Below are positions 15,752 through 22,921 of a stretch of DNA of 45,297 nt, one piece after another. Origin of the DNA: Deltaproteobacteria bacterium (GTDB lineage: Bacteria; Desulfobacterota; Binatia; UBA9968). The translations under genes were made by a program, and so were the position numbers. Position 1 is the stretch's first letter, and every line of letters starts with the position of its first letter. The notes beneath the pieces are model-generated. The model saw only the letters and a program-made list of their open reading frames with translations, made no database searches and was not told where the DNA came from. The stretch covers positions 1 through 45,297 of the forward strand of contig JACQUW010000026.1 of assembly GCA_016210115.1 (NCBI GenBank), read 5' to 3'.

Positions 15752-16495
15752 TTAGCGTAACGACCGTATCACCAGCGTTATGCCGGTCGCGAATAGGAAT
15801 GCGAGCAACCAGCGATTGAAGGTCTGTTGATGGATTCTGTCCTGAGTCTTGAGCCCTGCATAGAAGCCGAGCAGAACGACAACGGTCACTTCCAAGGAAA
15901 GAAAGAGGGTCTGAGGCGTAAAGAGGTTCCAGGTTGAAACCGCCACGAGCTGGCTGGCTTTGGTCACGACAAAGATCGTGGCGATCGATTTGATAAACTC
16001 CAGCTTCGGGAGCTTAAGGCTGTATAGATACATGGCGAGCGGCGGCCCCGCTACGTTGGTCATGCCGTTAAGAAAACCTGCAGCCAGCCCCACCACCGGG
16101 GAAACAATTTGTTCCCTGTTGGTGGAGATCGTAAAGTCGAAGCGGATCCACTGCGAGGATACAAACATAAGCACCATGATCCCCAAAGTGAAGTTGAGAA
16201 TCCATATAGGCAACATGACGAGGAGTTTGGTCCCCAAGAACACTCCGACTACGCTTAACACGAGCAGCCAAGCAAAACGGCGAAGAACCGCTGAGGGGAA
16301 GCCTCCGCGGAGAATCTGAGCAAAGTCCATGAGGATATTCGGTATAACCAGGATGGTGATGGCCGTGCGAATATCGAGCAGCATTGCGACCATAGGGGTG
16401 GCTATCATCGGAAAGCCAAGCCCGGTCGTCCCCTTGACAAAAGCAGCCAAAAGCAGGGCAAGCGCTACAAATATCGTTGTCCGGTCAAATGTCAT
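15752..16495 (-). CDS. TauE/SafE-family membrane permease
   Basis: A 247-residue, strongly hydrophobic protein with about eight membrane segments. The family's repeated motif is visible in both halves: FVKGTTGLGFPMIATPMVAMLLD near the N-terminus and VVGLAAGFLNGMTNVAGPPLAMYLYSL in the second half. Members export sulfite, sulfoacetate or other small anions; the annotation is generic and many members have no known substrate. An Xsc-like gene 6.5 kb away, whose product would release sulfite, makes a sulfite or sulfonate role attractive but unproven. It is the outermost gene of the minus-strand arm, divergent from the binding-protein gene at 16626, and has no obvious IclR-like site. Confidence 0.9.
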   Translation of the reverse strand: MTFDRTTIFVALALLLAAFVKGTTGLGFPMIATPMVAMLLDIRTAITILVIPNILMDFAQILRGGFPSAVLRRFAWLLVLSVVGVFLGTKLLVMLPIWILNFTLGIMVLMFVSSQWIRFDFTISTNREQIVSPVVGLAAGFLNGMTNVAGPPLAMYLYSLKLPKLEFIKSIATIFVVTKASQLVAVSTWNLFTPQTLFLSLEVTVVVLLGFYAGLKTQDRIHQQTFNRWLLAFLFATGITLVIRSLR

Positions 16496-16625
16496 TGAAT
16501 CAACCTTTTATTCCAAGGAGAAATAGATTTCTAGCCAGAATTGCCATCCCACAGCGGAAGCGCTAACATCAAGGTCGCCGACTATCCGGCCCAAGTCCAG
16601 AAGTCCGGAGTCCGGGAGAAGATCC

Positions 16626-17507
16626 ATGAAGCTGGTCTTCGCTCATTTTCGCAATCGCTTCTGTATGTTTCGGACCTACTATGGTCTGGCGACAGGCCGA
16701 ATCGAACCCGAGGGCATGGACATCTCCGTTATTGAGGTTGCCGACCCGCCCAGCGACGCGCAACCAAAGGCGCTTGTTTCGGGCGATGTGGATGTGGCCG
16801 ATCTTTACTTTCCGACTTTCCTGGAGCAAGCGATTGCCGGCGCGCCCATCGTCGGCATCGCCACGGAGTGGAAGACGACGGCCAGAGGGAACGGCATCTT
16901 TGTTCGCGCCGACAGCGCGATTCGGACCCCGGGGGATCTCGGCGGCTGCCTGATCGGCACGCATCAAGGACCGCACGTGGTCCACCGCTACCTCCTGAGG
17001 CGACTCTACGCGATCGACGATAATACGCTGCGCTGGGAATCCCATCCGCAGCAGGATTTGATCGGGGTTCTAAAAACCGGCAGGGTCGATGCCGCCGTGC
17101 TCATCGATCAGATTTTCTGTCTGGCGGAGCGCGACCCGGAACTCCGCTGTCTTTATACAGACGGAGAGGGCTGGAAAGCGCTTACCGGATTCTCTGAGAT
17201 GGTCAAGCATATCATAGCGATTCGAGAGCCGTTTCTGAGGGACCACCCCGGCCTGCCGAAAAAGCTGCTTTCCGCCTTTAAAGCTTCGCTGGATTATAGC
17301 CAGGACCATCTGGCGGAAATCGCGGAGGCTTTTATTGAGCGCTACGGCGGCGAGCGAGAGATCCTTGTGGCGTCCGCGCGCTACCCGAAGATCGAGTTTA
17401 CTTTTACGCCCGCGGAGCAAAGGATCGCCGAGGCCGAAATGGAGATGCTTTTCGAAATGGGCCACCTTAGTTGTCGTCTAACGGTGGCTCCTTTATTCGT
17501 TGCTTAA
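16626..17507 (+). CDS. NitT/TauT-like substrate-binding protein without a signal peptide
   Basis: A 293-residue protein starting at ATG 16626 after GGGAGAAG. It begins directly with mature-domain sequence (MKLVFAHFRNRFCMFRTYYGLATGRIEPEGMD), followed by VSGDVDVADLYFPTFLEQAIAG, TPGDLGGCLIGTH and LIGVLKTGRVDAAVL, the two-lobed pattern of nitrate/taurine-type binding proteins. There is no hydrophobic leader, and no suitable upstream start adds one. It may therefore be cytoplasmic and act as an enzyme-like or sensor relative rather than a transport receptor. Its last 8 bases overlap an upstream extension of the next frame. It opens the plus-strand arm. The ligand is unknown. Confidence 0.75.
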   Translation: MKLVFAHFRNRFCMFRTYYGLATGRIEPEGMDISVIEVADPPSDAQPKALVSGDVDVADLYFPTFLEQAIAGAPIVGIATEWKTTARGNGIFVRADSAIRTPGDLGGCLIGTHQGPHVVHRYLLRRLYAIDDNTLRWESHPQQDLIGVLKTGRVDAAVLIDQIFCLAERDPELRCLYTDGEGWKALTGFSEMVKHIIAIREPFLRDHPGLPKKLLSAFKASLDYSQDHLAEIAEAFIERYGGEREILVASARYPKIEFTFTPAEQRIAEAEMEMLFEMGHLSCRLTVAPLFVA

Positions 17508-17589
17508 TCAGGCTAATCGGAGTTTTGGAGTGAGCAAAAAATCGATCACCAAATACGTTTCGTCTTTCAGTAGAAAGCGAGGGAAGAAA

Positions 17590-18573
17590 ATGGGCGCAAC
17601 GATCCTTATCCTCGGACTGCTGGTTGTTCTGGCTTTCCCTGTCTCGATTCAGGCGAGAGACAGATTAGTCGTGGGCTATACGGCGATAACGGGAATCAAG
17701 GCAGGGCTCTGGGTGGCAAAGGAGGGAGGAATTTTTGAGAAGTACGGCTTTACAGGCGACCTGGTCTTTATCTCTACAGGCTCGAAGATGGTTCAGGCTA
17801 TGCTGGGCGGGGAAGTTCCATTCGCCGGCGCCGGCGGCATAGCGGCGGTTTCGGCGACTCTGGCGGGCGGCGATTTTGTCATGTTGGGGGCACTGGCGAA
17901 GGTGCCTGCGTTTTACATCATGGCTCTGCCGGAGATTAAGTCGATTGAGGGGCTGCGTGGAAAGGCCGTCGGAGTTGCGCGTTTTGGCTCGGCCACTGAT
18001 TTTGCCATGCGTTACGTGCTCCGCAAGCATGGACTGGAGCCTGAGCGGGATGTAAAGCTCATCCAAACCGGGGACGTATTCGCGGGCGCTGCGGCCATGG
18101 CGAACCGTCTCATCGTGGCTGCTCCGTTCTCCAGCCCGGCCAATCTCCGCGCTCAGGAAATCGGCGCCCACGTTCTCGTCAACATGGGAAAAGCGGGAGT
18201 TTATTTTCCCCACGACGCCTGGATGGCTCGGCGTTCCTTCGTCAATGCCAACGAGGATTTGGTGCGTCGATTCATCAAAGCTTATTCGGAAGGCGTCTAC
18301 CGACTCTTCACGGATAAAGAGCTTGGCCGGCGCGCGATCCAGCGCTTTACCCGGGCGACCGATTCGAAAGTGGTGGATGCGGTTTATCAGTACGCATTGG
18401 ACTACGTTGAAAAAATCCCATACAATACGCGCGAAGGGATCCAAGAGATCCTTAACCAGCTCGCGGTTACAAACCCCAAGGCCAAGACGGCCAATCCTGA
18501 TAGCTTCTACGACGACCGCTTCGTAAAGGAACTCGAAGCTTCGGGATTTTTCGCGCAGTTTTGGGGGAAATAG
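17590..18573 (+). CDS. NMT1/TauA-type ABC substrate-binding protein
   Basis: The frame is open from 17500, but ATG 17590 follows a GAGGGA ribosome site and gives a proper signal sequence (MGATILILGLLVVLAFPVSIQA), so a 327-residue precursor is chosen. Family features: VGYTAITGIKAGLWVAKEGGIFEKYGF, GEVPFAGAGGIAAVSATLAGGD, GLRGKAVGVARFGSATDFAMRYVLRKHGLEP and the ending DRFVKELEASGFFAQFWGK. It resembles the 563-1546 protein and the two broken genes at 12.7-14.2 kb. It would deliver a small solute from the periplasm, but no ABC permease or ATPase genes are near. The TctC-type gene follows after about 50 bp. Confidence 0.88.
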   Translation: MGATILILGLLVVLAFPVSIQARDRLVVGYTAITGIKAGLWVAKEGGIFEKYGFTGDLVFISTGSKMVQAMLGGEVPFAGAGGIAAVSATLAGGDFVMLGALAKVPAFYIMALPEIKSIEGLRGKAVGVARFGSATDFAMRYVLRKHGLEPERDVKLIQTGDVFAGAAAMANRLIVAAPFSSPANLRAQEIGAHVLVNMGKAGVYFPHDAWMARRSFVNANEDLVRRFIKAYSEGVYRLFTDKELGRRAIQRFTRATDSKVVDAVYQYALDYVEKIPYNTREGIQEILNQLAVTNPKAKTANPDSFYDDRFVKELEASGFFAQFWGK

Positions 18574-18623
18574 AGCCTAAATTTCCGGGACCAGTCAGGA
18601 ACTATCGAAGGAGAGCCCTATTC

Positions 18624-19652
18624 ATGTGTAAGAACAAGGCGGTTCTGATGATTGTCTTGATTTTCACCGTGCTCGTCGATATAGCCGCAGCGACGACGCA
18701 TGAATACTACAAGGGGAAAACGGTGCGTTTTGTCGTCGGCTTTTCGGCCGGCGGCGGTTTCGATGTCTACACCCGCACCGTCGCCCGGCACATGGGGAGG
18801 CATTTACCCGGAAAGCCTGCGGTCATTGTCGATAACATGACCGGGGCGGGAAGCCGAGTCGCAGCGAATTACGTATATAAGGTAGCAAAGCCGGACGGCC
18901 TGACCGTTGGGAATTTTATAAGCGGCCTTCTCCTGCAACAGATTTTTGGCGCCCCCGGGATAGAGTTCGAGGGTCCCAAGTTCGAATATGTGGGAGTGGG
19001 GGCAAAGTATGTCCCGGTCTGCTTTTTTACCAGGGCCAGCGGGATTACGAGCATGGAGAAATGGGCGGCGGCGACAACTCCGGTAAAGCTAGGAGGAACG
19101 GCGCCCGGGTCGAGCACGGACGACGTTCCGAAAATCCTCAGAGTCTCTCCGGGTCTGCCTCTCCGGCTTGTTTCGGGCTACAAAGGATTTCCGGAGGTCA
19201 AGCTCGCGGCTGAAGGAGGCGAGTTGGATGGCGCGTGTTTTGGCTGGGACACGCTGAAATCCGGCTGGCAGAGCGGGATCCAATCGGGCGATGTGAACCT
19301 GGTATTGCAGACGGTGGCAGAGCCCCATCCCGACCTTCCCAAAGTTCCTCTGGCAATCAACTACGCCAAAACGGAAGAGGCGCGCCAGCTTATGCGCGCA
19401 GGCATTCACGATTTGAATGCGATTCTCCGGCTTTACGCGCTTCCTCCGGGGACTCCCAAAGAGCTGGTGCAAGTAACGCGCAAAGCGTTTGCCGAAACCA
19501 TGAAAGATCCTGAGTTTCTTAAAGATGCCAAGAAATCGAAGCTCGATGTGGATCCTTTGAGCGGCGAGGAGGTGCAAAAGACGGTTCAGGGACTTTTTCA
19601 GCTCAGCCCCTCTTTGATAAGCAAACTCAAAGAGGTGTTAAGCTCGAATTGA
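18624..19652 (+). CDS. TctC/Bug-family tripartite tricarboxylate binding protein
   Basis: The frame extends back to 18561, but ATG 18624 follows GAAGGAGAG and begins a signal sequence (MCKNKAVLMIVLIFTVLVDIAAA), giving 342 residues. The signature YYKGKTVRFVVGFSAGGGFDVYTR, VDNMTGAGSRVAANYVYK, AKPDGLTVGNF and LPPGTPKELVQVTRKAF are clear. It is a close paralogue of 1696-2721 in the other arm, with the same two cysteine contexts (VCFFTRASGI here, VCAFTKASGI there). Both therefore probably bind related ligands. Again it stands beside an NMT1-type gene and without TctAB. Confidence 0.9.
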   Translation: MCKNKAVLMIVLIFTVLVDIAAATTHEYYKGKTVRFVVGFSAGGGFDVYTRTVARHMGRHLPGKPAVIVDNMTGAGSRVAANYVYKVAKPDGLTVGNFISGLLLQQIFGAPGIEFEGPKFEYVGVGAKYVPVCFFTRASGITSMEKWAAATTPVKLGGTAPGSSTDDVPKILRVSPGLPLRLVSGYKGFPEVKLAAEGGELDGACFGWDTLKSGWQSGIQSGDVNLVLQTVAEPHPDLPKVPLAINYAKTEEARQLMRAGIHDLNAILRLYALPPGTPKELVQVTRKAFAETMKDPEFLKDAKKSKLDVDPLSGEEVQKTVQGLFQLSPSLISKLKEVLSSN

Positions 19653-19706
19653 GCTCCGCGGTTTTTGCACGGTGACGAAAAGAGACGAAAGCTAGAGGAG
19701 AAATGC

Positions 19707-20702
19707 ATGGGTTTGAAAATCGGTATAACGATTCCGACGTTTACGTGGCGGGATATGGATTACAGGATGGCGGCAACGATCGTAAGGGATTTTTCCAGAA
19801 AGACAGAGGGACTGGGCTTCGCCTCGATTACGGTCTGGGATCATCTAATCGATGCGCCGGGACTTTACGGCGGCTCGTGGCTCGATCCCTTGATCTGTCT
19901 TTCCCATGCAGCCGCCTGTACAGAGAAGATTAGGATCGGCACGCACATTCTAGTGATCCCCTTGAGACATCCGGTGCTTCTGGCAAAGGAAATCGCCACT
20001 CTCGATTACGTCTCTGCCGGGCGCTTCTTTCTCGGCGTCGGCCCTGGCTGGAACGAGCCGGAATTCACCGCGATGGGCATCGATATGAGAGAAAGAGGGC
20101 GGCGCACGGATGAGGTCCTCGATGCGGTTAAACTATTGCTGACGCAGAAAAATGTGACTTTCAATGGACAATACTTCCAGTTTAACGGTGTGACCATTGA
20201 TCCGAGGCCTCCCAGGTATCCCGAAGTCTGGGTCGCGGGCGGGTCACGGATACCGGATTCCCTCTCTCCCGATAAGCCTTACATGGTCAAGAGCGTTCTT
20301 AAGCGGATCGCGAAGCATGCGAACGTGTTCACCTGTCGCGCGTCGGGCAAGGCAGAATGGGTCAAGCGAGACTTTCAGACTGTGAAAGATTACCTGAGAT
20401 CGGCAGGACGGGATCCTTCAACGCTCAGGCTCGGTCACGTGCAGGCCACCTACGTCGTCGATACGGAAGATCGCGAAAAGGCTCTGAGGATCCAACGCCC
20501 CCGTTTGGAAAGCATGATGGGAACGCATAGATCCTGGGAGCACCTTCAAGAATGTTATCTCGTGGGGAGCGTCAAAGACATCGTTGGCAGGCTAAAAGAG
20601 CTTGAGGGCATGGGTCTGGAACACGTCACGGTGCAGCCCGCGGCGCCGGATCTATCCCAGGTGGAGCTTATCGCCGAGAAAATACTTCCCCATTTTAACT
20701 GA
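19707..20702 (+). CDS. LLM-class (luciferase-like) flavin-dependent oxidoreductase
   Basis: The frame is open from 19665; ATG 19707 is preferred because AGAGGAG lies 7 bp before it and MGLKIGITIPTF is the normal family start, giving 331 residues. The TIM-barrel pattern of F420- or FMN-dependent luciferase-like enzymes is present: ITVWDHLIDAPG, KIRIGTHILVIPLRHPVLLAKEIATLDYVSAGRFFLGVGPGWNEPEF and PEVWVAGGS. Such enzymes oxidise or monooxygenate small molecules; choice of cofactor (F420H2 or FMNH2) cannot be read safely. It is the first enzyme of the plus-strand arm, followed 21 bp later by the DUF2848 gene. Confidence 0.9.
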   Translation: MGLKIGITIPTFTWRDMDYRMAATIVRDFSRKTEGLGFASITVWDHLIDAPGLYGGSWLDPLICLSHAAACTEKIRIGTHILVIPLRHPVLLAKEIATLDYVSAGRFFLGVGPGWNEPEFTAMGIDMRERGRRTDEVLDAVKLLLTQKNVTFNGQYFQFNGVTIDPRPPRYPEVWVAGGSRIPDSLSPDKPYMVKSVLKRIAKHANVFTCRASGKAEWVKRDFQTVKDYLRSAGRDPSTLRLGHVQATYVVDTEDREKALRIQRPRLESMMGTHRSWEHLQECYLVGSVKDIVGRLKELEGMGLEHVTVQPAAPDLSQVELIAEKILPHFN

Positions 20703-20723
20703 AGTGAGGCGGATGGAGCGAAT

Positions 20724-21422
20724 ATGAATCTGCTCAGCTTACTCGTTCGCGGCGGCGCCGGCCGGAGCTCGCCGGTCGATTTTGCGGTGCGGCGCCTTCT
20801 TTTGGCCGGCTTTACGGGACGAAATCAGAAAATCGCGATGAAGCACGTGGAGGAACTCAGAGAACACGGCGTCGAGGCGCCGAAAAAGATCCCCGCGTTT
20901 TATGCCGTGCCTAATCACCTGGTGGTGACCGGCGGCGATATCGAAGTGCTGGGGAACCAGACCTCCGGAGAGGTGGAGCCGGTTTTACTTTTCGAAAAGG
21001 AAACGATCTATCTCGGCGTCGGAAGCGATCACACCGACCGGGAGCTCGAGAAAACGAGTATCGCCAAATCAAAAGTCATGTGCGCGAAGGTTCTTGCGCC
21101 GGAGCTTTGGGATTTCAAAGAGGTCCAAAGTCACTGGGACGGGTTGCGGCTGCGAAGCTGGATTGGCGACGGCCGCAGGAAGAGACTCTACCAGGACGCT
21201 GAATTAAGCGCCTTTCTTCCACCCAGAAAGCTGATGAGGCTTACGCAAACCCATGTGCGCGACCGTAAGCTGGACGGGATGATGCTGTTTTTGGGCACCG
21301 TCCCTGTAATTGGGCGTGGTTTCGGCTTCGCCTCAACGTTCACGGGAGAGCTTTTGGATCAATCGACAAAAAGAACTCTCAGCTTCAGCTATCGGATCAA
21401 GCCGATCGGGTGGCTCAAATAG
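20724..21422 (+). CDS. DUF2848-family protein
   Basis: A 232-residue protein. FTGRNQKIAMKHVEELREHGVEAPKKIPAFY, EVLGNQTSGEVEPVLLF, the signature LGVGSDHTDRELEKTSIAKSK, and the late VQSHWDGLRLRSWI match what I recall of DUF2848. These proteins are thought to resemble hydrolase/decarboxylase folds and often sit in catabolic operons with amidases; the function is not established. It sits between the luciferase-like oxidoreductase and the nitrilase-family gene with short gaps, so the three are probably one operon. No signal peptide or membrane segment is seen. Confidence 0.78.
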   Translation: MNLLSLLVRGGAGRSSPVDFAVRRLLLAGFTGRNQKIAMKHVEELREHGVEAPKKIPAFYAVPNHLVVTGGDIEVLGNQTSGEVEPVLLFEKETIYLGVGSDHTDRELEKTSIAKSKVMCAKVLAPELWDFKEVQSHWDGLRLRSWIGDGRRKRLYQDAELSAFLPPRKLMRLTQTHVRDRKLDGMMLFLGTVPVIGRGFGFASTFTGELLDQSTKRTLSFSYRIKPIGWLK

Positions 21423-21458
21423 CCCAAAAGAATAGATCGGGAATGTGAGGATTGGCGC

Positions 21459-22232
21459 ATGATCAAAGTCGCCTCGATACAAATGGTGATCAGCGACGAA
21501 GGAAAAAACACCAACTTGAAAAGAGCGAGCGAGTTGATCGACAGTGTCGAAGGGGCGGATCTTATCCTTCTGCCGGAAATATGGAACATTGGCTACTTTG
21601 CTTTCAATTCTTACAGGAACGAAGGAGAGGAGCTGGAGGGTCCTACGGTGTCTTTGTTGAAAGAGAAGGCCGCCAAGAAGAGTTGCTACGTTTTTGGCGG
21701 CAGCTTTGTCAGGAAATCGGGGGACAGGCTTTACAACACCAGCGTTTTGATCAATCCCAAGGGCGAGGTCGTCGCCCAGTATTCGAAAATCCATCTTTTT
21801 GGGTTTGATTCAGAGGAGGCCAAGCTCCTCACCCGGGGAGAAGAGATCTGCGTGGTCAAAACGGAGATCGGCGCCTTCGGCCTCTCCACCTGTTACGATC
21901 TTAGGTTCCCCGAACTCTACCGCAAAATGGCGCTCATGGGCGCGGAAATGTTTCTTGTGGCTTCAGCCTGGCCGGTCCCCAGAGTCGAGGCCTGGCTCAT
22001 GTTGAACCGTGTCAGAGCATTGGAGAATCAGGTTTTTCTTGCCTCCAGCAACTGTGCCGGGATGAACCGGGGAAAGCAGTACGTGGGCCGGAGCATGATT
22101 GTCGATCCCTGGGGGAATCCTATGGTCATGGGCGGAGATGAGGAATCCATCCTTGAGGCGAAGATCGATCTCGCTAAAGGTCACAGTGCCAGGGAGATTT
22201 TCCCGGCGTTTAAGGACAGAGTCTTAATTTGA
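21459..22232 (+). CDS. Carbon-nitrogen hydrolase (nitrilase superfamily), omega-amidase-like
   Basis: A 257-residue protein with the intact catalytic triad: Glu40 in LILLPEIWNIGYF, Lys110 in AQYSKIHLFGFD, and Cys145 in GLSTCYDLRFPELYR. Lys-Ile-His-Leu-Phe and Cys-Tyr-Asp-Leu-Arg-Phe-Pro contexts are typical of omega-amidase/Nit2-like amidases that hydrolyse short dicarboxylic monoamides rather than of true nitrilases. ATG 21459 follows a weak ribosome site. It acts in the cytoplasm, releasing ammonia. Its position between DUF2848 and the cupin suggests a deamidation step in the plus-strand pathway. Confidence 0.9.
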   Translation: MIKVASIQMVISDEGKNTNLKRASELIDSVEGADLILLPEIWNIGYFAFNSYRNEGEELEGPTVSLLKEKAAKKSCYVFGGSFVRKSGDRLYNTSVLINPKGEVVAQYSKIHLFGFDSEEAKLLTRGEEICVVKTEIGAFGLSTCYDLRFPELYRKMALMGAEMFLVASAWPVPRVEAWLMLNRVRALENQVFLASSNCAGMNRGKQYVGRSMIVDPWGNPMVMGGDEESILEAKIDLAKGHSAREIFPAFKDRVLI

Positions 22233-22254
22233 TCAACCAAAGGAAGGAGCAACG

Positions 22255-22608
22255 ATGCCAAAGCCGGAAATAGAGTTTTCCGATATGGCCAGCGTCCAGT
22301 GGAAAGCCGTGGAGGGCGGCTCCGGCGTCACGGGCGAGGGAATAACTGAGAGAGTGTTGAGCTACGACGCGAAGAGCGGCGATACGACCCGCCTTCTCCG
22401 CCTGGCGCCCGGCGTGGACACGAATGAGGTCATCACCCACGATTTTTGGGAAGAAGTCATCATTTTGGAGGGTTCTCTCATCGACAAAAGGCTCAACAAG
22501 GAGTTCACGAAGGGTATGTATGCCTGCCGGCCGCCCGGCATGATTCACGGCCCGTACCGAAGCCCCAACGGCTGCACGACTTTCGAAGTGCGCTACTACA
22601 AGAAATAG
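22255..22608 (+). CDS. Small single-domain cupin
   Basis: A 117-residue protein starting 22 bp after the amidase, with GGAAGGAG before the ATG. It has the ChrR/cupin-like pattern RLLRLAPGVDTNEVITHDFWEEVIILEGSLIDKR followed by KGMYACRPPGMIHGPYRSPNGCTTFEVRYY. Candidate metal ligands are His in THDFWEE, the two Glu, and His in MIHGPY. Small cupins of this type may be dioxygenases, isomerases or ligand sensors; function is not predictable. A hairpin follows the stop, so the transcript may partly end here. Confidence 0.82.
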   Translation: MPKPEIEFSDMASVQWKAVEGGSGVTGEGITERVLSYDAKSGDTTRLLRLAPGVDTNEVITHDFWEEVIILEGSLIDKRLNKEFTKGMYACRPPGMIHGPYRSPNGCTTFEVRYYKK

Positions 22609-22627
22609 CGACGTAACTCTCACCTCA

Positions 22628-22661
22628 CGCGCCATCTTGGCTTTGAGGGCGAGATGGCGCG
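22628..22661 (+). terminator. Hairpin between cupin and ferredoxin genes
   Basis: CGCGCCATCT (22628-22637) pairs perfectly with AGATGGCGCG (22652-22661) around a 14-nt loop, followed by GCTTGTTTAATT. The T-rich stretch is short, so it may be a weak or partial terminator that lowers expression of the downstream ferredoxin/flavoprotein pair. Confidence 0.5.
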
Positions 22662-22687
22662 GCTTGTTTAATTGAAAAGGAGAAGTC

Positions 22688-22921
22688 TTGCCGATCAGAG
22701 TGGATCCAAGTAAGTGCGACGGGTGCGGCATTTGCGTTTACGACTGTGGCGCCGATGTGTTCCGCTTTACTAATAAGAAGGATAGGGTTTTCCCGTTTGG
22801 CAACAAATATTGTGTGAACTGCTTTTTGTGCGAACTGGTCTGCCCGGAAAAGGCCATCCAGGTTGTCCTGGATCTGCCCAAGCGAAACAAGCGGGGGGAG
22901 GCAGATGAGAGGCGTCCATAA
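22688..22921 (+). CDS. Two-cluster 4Fe-4S ferredoxin (AprB-like partner)
   Basis: A 77-residue protein with two classical motifs, CDGCGICVYDC and CVNCFLCELVC, each followed by an acidic or Pro-Glu context (GADVF, PEKAI), enough for two 4Fe-4S clusters. An AAAGGAG ribosome site precedes it; the first codon is TTG or the frame-matched equivalent at 22688. Its last 17 bases overlap the start of the flavoprotein gene in another frame, indicating coupled translation and probably a complex. The pair resembles small iron-sulfur plus SdhA/AprA-type flavoprotein enzymes. It should shuttle electrons to or from the flavoprotein. Confidence 0.88.
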   Translation: MPIRVDPSKCDGCGICVYDCGADVFRFTNKKDRVFPFGNKYCVNCFLCELVCPEKAIQVVLDLPKRNKRGEADERRP

